The notes beneath the pieces are model-generated. The model was not told where the DNA came from, did no database searches, and saw only the letters and a list, made by a program, of their open reading frames with translations. Shown one piece after another: positions 43,160-46,138 of a DNA stretch of 46,138 nucleotides. Both the position numbers and the translations under genes were made by a program. This stretch comes from Syntrophomonas sp. GTDB lineage: Bacteria > Bacillota > Syntrophomonadia > Syntrophomonadales > Syntrophomonadaceae. Where the stretch lies: NCBI GenBank assembly GCA_016841245.1, contig JAENZN010000026.1, positions 1 through 46,138 on the forward strand, written 5' to 3'. The stretch's first letter is position 1. Every line of letters begins with the position of its first letter.

Positions 43160-43567
43160 ATGCAAATTACGAGACAAACCGAATATGCTATAAGGACCAT
43201 GCTGGAGCTGGCTTCCAGGCCCAGGGGTGAAGTGCTGCAGGTGAAGATAATTTCGGAGCGACAGGGTATACCGGTAGAATTTCTAAAAAAAACGGTTCAG
43301 CTTTTATCACTGGCGGGACTGGTGAAGACTCGCAGGGGGGTTCAGGGAGGCATCATGCTTGCCAAAGCTCCGGAGGATGTTAATATGGCTGATATTGTTA
43401 AGGCCATAGAGGGACCGATAGCATTTAACATATGTTTGGAACCAGGTTATATCTGTCCTAACCGTGATATCTGTCCAGTTTCTCCAGTACTGGCCAGGGC
43501 CCAAGCGGCTTTCCTGCAGGAGTTAAAACGGGAAAGCCTGGCCGATTTGGTGAAAAAACATGATTGA
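43160..43567 (+). CDS. Rrf2-family iron-sulfur-type regulator
   Basis: A 135-aa winged-helix regulator starting MQITRQTEYAIRTMLELA, with the HTH at IPVEFLKKTVQLLSLAGLV and the wing RGVQGGIMLAK. Three Cys in C-x6-C-x5-C (NICLEPGYICPNRDICP) match the cluster-binding site of IscR/NsrR-like members. The frame opens at 43091, but AGGAGATGAGG fits ATG 43160. It probably senses Fe-S status, NO or redox and may repress itself and the CGGC gene that follows 56 bp later. No isc or suf genes are adjacent. Confidence 0.9.
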   Translation: MQITRQTEYAIRTMLELASRPRGEVLQVKIISERQGIPVEFLKKTVQLLSLAGLVKTRRGVQGGIMLAKAPEDVNMADIVKAIEGPIAFNICLEPGYICPNRDICPVSPVLARAQAAFLQELKRESLADLVKKHD

Positions 43568-43623
43568 ATCCTGACTAATAATGCTTATTCATAGCGATAC
43601 TATTCACTAGCAGGAAAAGAGGG

Positions 43624-44142
43624 ATGGGAATGCGTTGGACCGAGGAGGCCCGTATGGAGATCCAGAAAGTACCTGGTTTTGTCAGGAAGATGGCCGTCAA
43701 AGCAGTTGAAAATGATGTAAAGGCCCGGGGTCAAGAAGAAGTATATGTTGATGATGTTCGCAGGAGCCGGGAGCAATATATTAAGTTTGCCGAAAAAAGC
43801 GCGGATGATAATGAAAAGACTTGTATTGCGATTGTAAGGTGTGAGACCGTGGCTGAGGTATGTCCGGGTATTGCCTGTTTTAAGGCTTTCAATAAACGGC
43901 GCCAGCATTTTGAGCAGTACGGTGATAATGTTGAAATTTTAGGATATTTTACATGTGGGGGGTGCCCGGGTCGACGGGTATCCAGGCTGGTTGATACCCT
44001 GTTAAAATATGACCTGGATGTGGTCCATCTGTCTTCCTGTATGGTTATGGAGGGAGACTATCCCGAGTGTCCCCATAAAGAGGAGATAAAAAAGTGCATT
44101 GAAAGTAAAGGAATAAAGGTGGTCGAAGGAACCCATCACTGA
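43624..44142 (+). CDS. PCP_red-like plus CGGC-domain protein
   Basis: A 172-aa protein. Residues about 4-50 (WTEEARMEIQKVPGFVRK, AVENDVKARG) match the small PCP_red module found at the end of light-independent protochlorophyllide reductase subunits and in other redox proteins. Residues about 65-170 form a CGGC domain: CIAIVRCETVAEVCPG, GYFTCGGCPGRRVSR, HLSSCMVMEGDYPECPH. The many Cys suggest metal or cluster binding. Start ATG 43624 or 43630. It follows the Rrf2 gene, so redox or iron-linked control is likely (inference). Confidence 0.8.
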   Translation: MGMRWTEEARMEIQKVPGFVRKMAVKAVENDVKARGQEEVYVDDVRRSREQYIKFAEKSADDNEKTCIAIVRCETVAEVCPGIACFKAFNKRRQHFEQYGDNVEILGYFTCGGCPGRRVSRLVDTLLKYDLDVVHLSSCMVMEGDYPECPHKEEIKKCIESKGIKVVEGTHH

Positions 44143-44221
44143 CCAGATTATTTGCCAGCATTTGGCCTGACATCTGCCGCTCTTTAAGTTATATAATGGG
44201 GTTAGGCACAGGTGCTGAGGG

Positions 44222-44260
44222 ATGAGGGAAAGAATTTAAGGTTTCAGGTCGGTCCCTCAT
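44222..44260. terminator. hairpin between convergent genes
   Basis: ATGAGGGA (44222-44229) pairs with TCCCTCAT (44253-44260) over a 23-nt loop. A second small hairpin, CCTG...CAGG, follows at about 44269-44286. T runs are weak. Confidence 0.35.
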
Positions 44261-44299
44261 TTGATATACCTGTCTGCTCAGGCAGGAGATGAGATGCTT

Positions 44300-44815
44300 T
44301 TAATCTATAACTTTCCTTTTTTTTAGCCTTGGCTCTTCAAGGCTCCTTTTTTGTCCATGTTTTTCCATATCATAATCGAGATCAGGTTTTAATAATGCAG
44401 TTGATGGATAACGAATGCTGATGGAATCCAAAAAATCGTGAATATTTTCGAATAAAAGACCGGCTATGAACCAGAAGGGGAAAAAATCCAAACGGATAAA
44501 GCCATCCACTACATAAGGACTAAACCCTGAATAATCCCAGGGGCAGAAGCCTATACCATTACTGAGCAGCCATCCGCTAATATATTCGATAAAGAATATT
44601 AAAGAAACCCAAATGACTCCCCGGATGGGCCAGGGAGCTAACCTGATTCTGTTATGCACCGGCTCCAATAATACTGCCATCCCATAAATAGGGAACATCC
44701 ACAGGTAGGTGTATCCGGTCAGGCTCAGTGAGCCCCGTAGTAGTGAACCAGTTCCTGTGAATACTATTTCAAATATCCAACCTACGAAACCATAGATAAT
44801 AAATCTTTTCATCAT
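44300..44815 (-). CDS. putative ABC-transporter-type membrane protein (CmpB/PF06541 family)
   Basis: A 171-aa membrane protein with about four hydrophobic segments. GFVGWIFEIVFTG, LWMFPIYGMAVLLEPVHNR, FIEYISGWLL and WDYSGFSPYVVDGFIRLDFF match the PF06541 family, annotated as putative ABC-transporter permease but without a partner ATPase here. The C-terminal tail is basic and cytosolic. Two adjacent ATGs at 44815 and 44812 with a weak ribosome site. Function is unproven. Confidence 0.8.
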   Translation of the reverse strand: MMKRFIIYGFVGWIFEIVFTGTGSLLRGSLSLTGYTYLWMFPIYGMAVLLEPVHNRIRLAPWPIRGVIWVSLIFFIEYISGWLLSNGIGFCPWDYSGFSPYVVDGFIRLDFFPFWFIAGLLFENIHDFLDSISIRYPSTALLKPDLDYDMEKHGQKRSLEEPRLKKRKVID

Positions 44816-44871
44816 AGATATAGTTTGTATAATGCAGTATGTTTCATTACCTGTTAATTAGTGGTATTATT

Positions 44872-45336
44872 CTAGGGTATCAATGGAGACGGTTCTTTCG
44901 TCTTATGTTTGGAAAACAGGCAGGAGGCGGCATAACAGATGGTCAGGGCTGCAATAAGCCGGGCTATTTGAACTGGAATAATAAAGGCTCCCAGAGCCAT
45001 CCAGATAATAGTATCTTCCACCAGGCCATGGCAGATTACTAAAAACAGGTTTATAACATAGATTTCATCTGCATCCAGGTACCCGCTGCGTCCCGAGTCG
45101 ATGATTACCGCAGCGCCATAACTTATGCCTAAGAAGGTACCGGCCAGCAGAGGCAGGTTACCGGCCTGCGGCAGCTTGAGCAGCCGGGTAATCGGTGAGG
45201 CTAGAGCAGTCAAACGATGCAGAATCTTATATTTCTGCATAAGCTCAACCGCTATCATCACCGAAGTTATAATGAATCCCAGTTCTACAACTAGTTTTAG
45301 GCTGTTTTTGAAGATTTCCCAAGCAATGGCTGTCAT
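44872..45336 (-). CDS. nucleoside-recognition (Gate) domain membrane protein, second of a pair
   Basis: A 154-aa membrane protein with hydrophobic segments and the Gate-type pattern LLAGTFLGISYGAAVIID...SGYLDADEIYVINLFLVICHGLVEDT. It has a good ribosome site (GTGGAG) and starts 12 bp after its partner at 45349, so the two are co-transcribed. Together they resemble SpmA/SpmB-type pairs or the Gate halves of FeoB and nucleoside transporters. The substrate is unknown. Confidence 0.8.
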   Translation of the reverse strand: MTAIAWEIFKNSLKLVVELGFIITSVMIAVELMQKYKILHRLTALASPITRLLKLPQAGNLPLLAGTFLGISYGAAVIIDSGRSGYLDADEIYVINLFLVICHGLVEDTIIWMALGAFIIPVQIARLIAALTICYAASCLFSKHKTKEPSPLIP

Positions 45337-45348
45337 TATTTATCTCCA

Positions 45349-45780
45349 CTATAAAATATAATTAATTCCTATTCCGAAAGCACAGGCTGCTATTACCCGA
45401 ATAATTATAAGGGAAGTTATTCTGCTGCCGCTTTTCTTGCTTACCGCAGCTTCTATAGGAAGGTCATGGGCCAAGAGCAGCATGGCTGCCACAATAGTTA
45501 GTTCTCTGGGGGCGAGACCCAGAGGCACGACTGCTCCTACTCCAGCGTAAAAGCTGACCAGAGATCCCAATACCAGCGGCAGGGCCGCTTCTCCCGGCAA
45601 TCCTAGAAGATTCATAAAAGGGGATAGTGAGTCTGATAGCCAGGGTATGACTGGTGTATAATTGAGCAGGGATACAATTATATAGACCGGCAGTACTATC
45701 TTAATAACCAGTTCCCAGGTCAAATTTAATCCTTTTTTAGCCCCGCGGGACAGAATTTCCAGCATAATTTCAGTTTCCAT
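45349..45780 (-). CDS. nucleoside-recognition (Gate) domain membrane protein, first of a pair
   Basis: A membrane protein of about 143 aa with LNLTWELVIKIVLPVYIIVSLL, PLVLGSLVSFYAGVGAVVPLGL and ELTIVAAMLLLAHDLPIEAAV, the first Gate half that pairs with the gene at 44872. The frame extends to ATG 45807; 45780 (METEIMLEIL) is chosen because it keeps the usual short N-terminus, but ribosome sites are weak for both. Transport or a spore-maturation role is possible from the family. Confidence 0.75.
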   Translation of the reverse strand: METEIMLEILSRGAKKGLNLTWELVIKIVLPVYIIVSLLNYTPVIPWLSDSLSPFMNLLGLPGEAALPLVLGSLVSFYAGVGAVVPLGLAPRELTIVAAMLLLAHDLPIEAAVSKKSGSRITSLIIIRVIAACAFGIGINYIL

Positions 45781-45807
45781 TCTTTGACAATATAAAATCG
45801 GATTCAT

Positions 45808-46138
45808 TCAACAACAGCCTTATTATACATCAAGTTGAGGGTTGCTGCTGGAATTTAGCTTGTGTCATGGGGACGCAAGTATGATTCTGGATTATAGCTC
45901 GATTTCGTTGTGGCAGTAGGGACTGATTGGTCATGCTTCAAGAGCGAGGATGGCCTGGCATTACAAAAGACTACTTCCATAAATAGAGCTAATATTTAAA
46001 TGATTTTTTTAAGGGAATTATAGTAATATGTTAATTAGGTTCAGATAGATATAACTAGCGATAAGTATAGCTTGTACATAGAGGGAGCATTCCTGTAATC
46101 CTTAAGAATGGTCTTTGAAAAAAGAGACGCCAATCAAT
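45808..46138. other. terminal AT-rich region without a gene
   Basis: No supported reading frame, RNA or strong hairpin was found between the Gate-protein gene and the window end. Confidence 0.5.

Noticed and set aside
25576-45940. TTGGTCATGC occurring at about 25580 and 45929
   Set aside because: Only ten bases match and the flanks differ; likely chance.

Overview
The window looks like chromosome from a low-to-middle GC, strictly anaerobic, spore-former-type Firmicute, most like Syntrophomonadaceae or a related clostridial lineage. That placement is inferred from gene content: FabK as the only visible enoyl-ACP reductase, an Hcp hybrid-cluster protein, FeoAB, a TRAP-type trp leader, DUF4489/DUF5320/DNRLRE families, and strong AGGAGG ribosome sites with frequent TTG/GTG starts. 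No 16S or marker gene fixes the species.

Layout. 0.1-7.7 kb is a type II fatty-acid synthesis operon behind one sigma-A promoter (fabH-fabK-fabD-fabG-acpP-fabF-fabZ-accD-accA). After a 0.6 kb structured spacer comes hcp (8.3-9.9), then an orphan CD-NTase-fold protein whose catalytic aspartates are replaced (10.2-11.1), a DUF5320 protein, and decayed genes (a histidine-kinase ATPase tail, and an ATP-grasp + M20 peptidase remnant) around a SnoaL-like gene. 13.7-17.1 encodes a six-PAS GGDEF/HD-GYP protein. 17.4-19.9 is trpBA with an elaborate leader: promoter, nine (G/T)AG triplets typical of a TRAP site, a terminator, then two tiny ORFs in frame with trpB, the first carrying two Trp codons on either side of a hairpin.

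20-25.4 kb holds a thioesterase, a Ca2+/H+ antiporter, a short ferritin-like protein, a membrane-anchored unknown, three decayed genes in a row (glutamate-synthase-like, NUDIX, HD-GYP) and a zinc-ribbon/HTH protein. 25.7-27.5 is a molybdenum-cofactor riboswitch with an apparent attenuator upstream of two uncharacterised genes and mobB. 27.7-35 mixes typA and a cold-shock gene with DNRLRE, DUF4489 and LRAT-like proteins that lack signal peptides. 35.1-36.1 has an IS30 remnant beside tRNA-Leu(GAG). 36.1-39.6 has a class II aldolase and a FIST-GGDEF-HD-GYP protein. 39.9-43.0 has a DtxR-type regulator divergent from feoAB. 43.1-44.1 has an Rrf2 regulator with a palindromic operator plus a CGGC-domain protein. 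44.3-45.8 has three membrane-protein genes on the minus strand.

The most interesting parts are regulatory RNA (trp leader, Moco riboswitch operon), the catalytically degenerate orphan CD-NTase, the palindromic operators at 39.7 and 43.1 kb, and small repeated hairpins or repeats shared between distant intergenic regions. No CRISPR array, prophage or complete anti-phage operon was seen.
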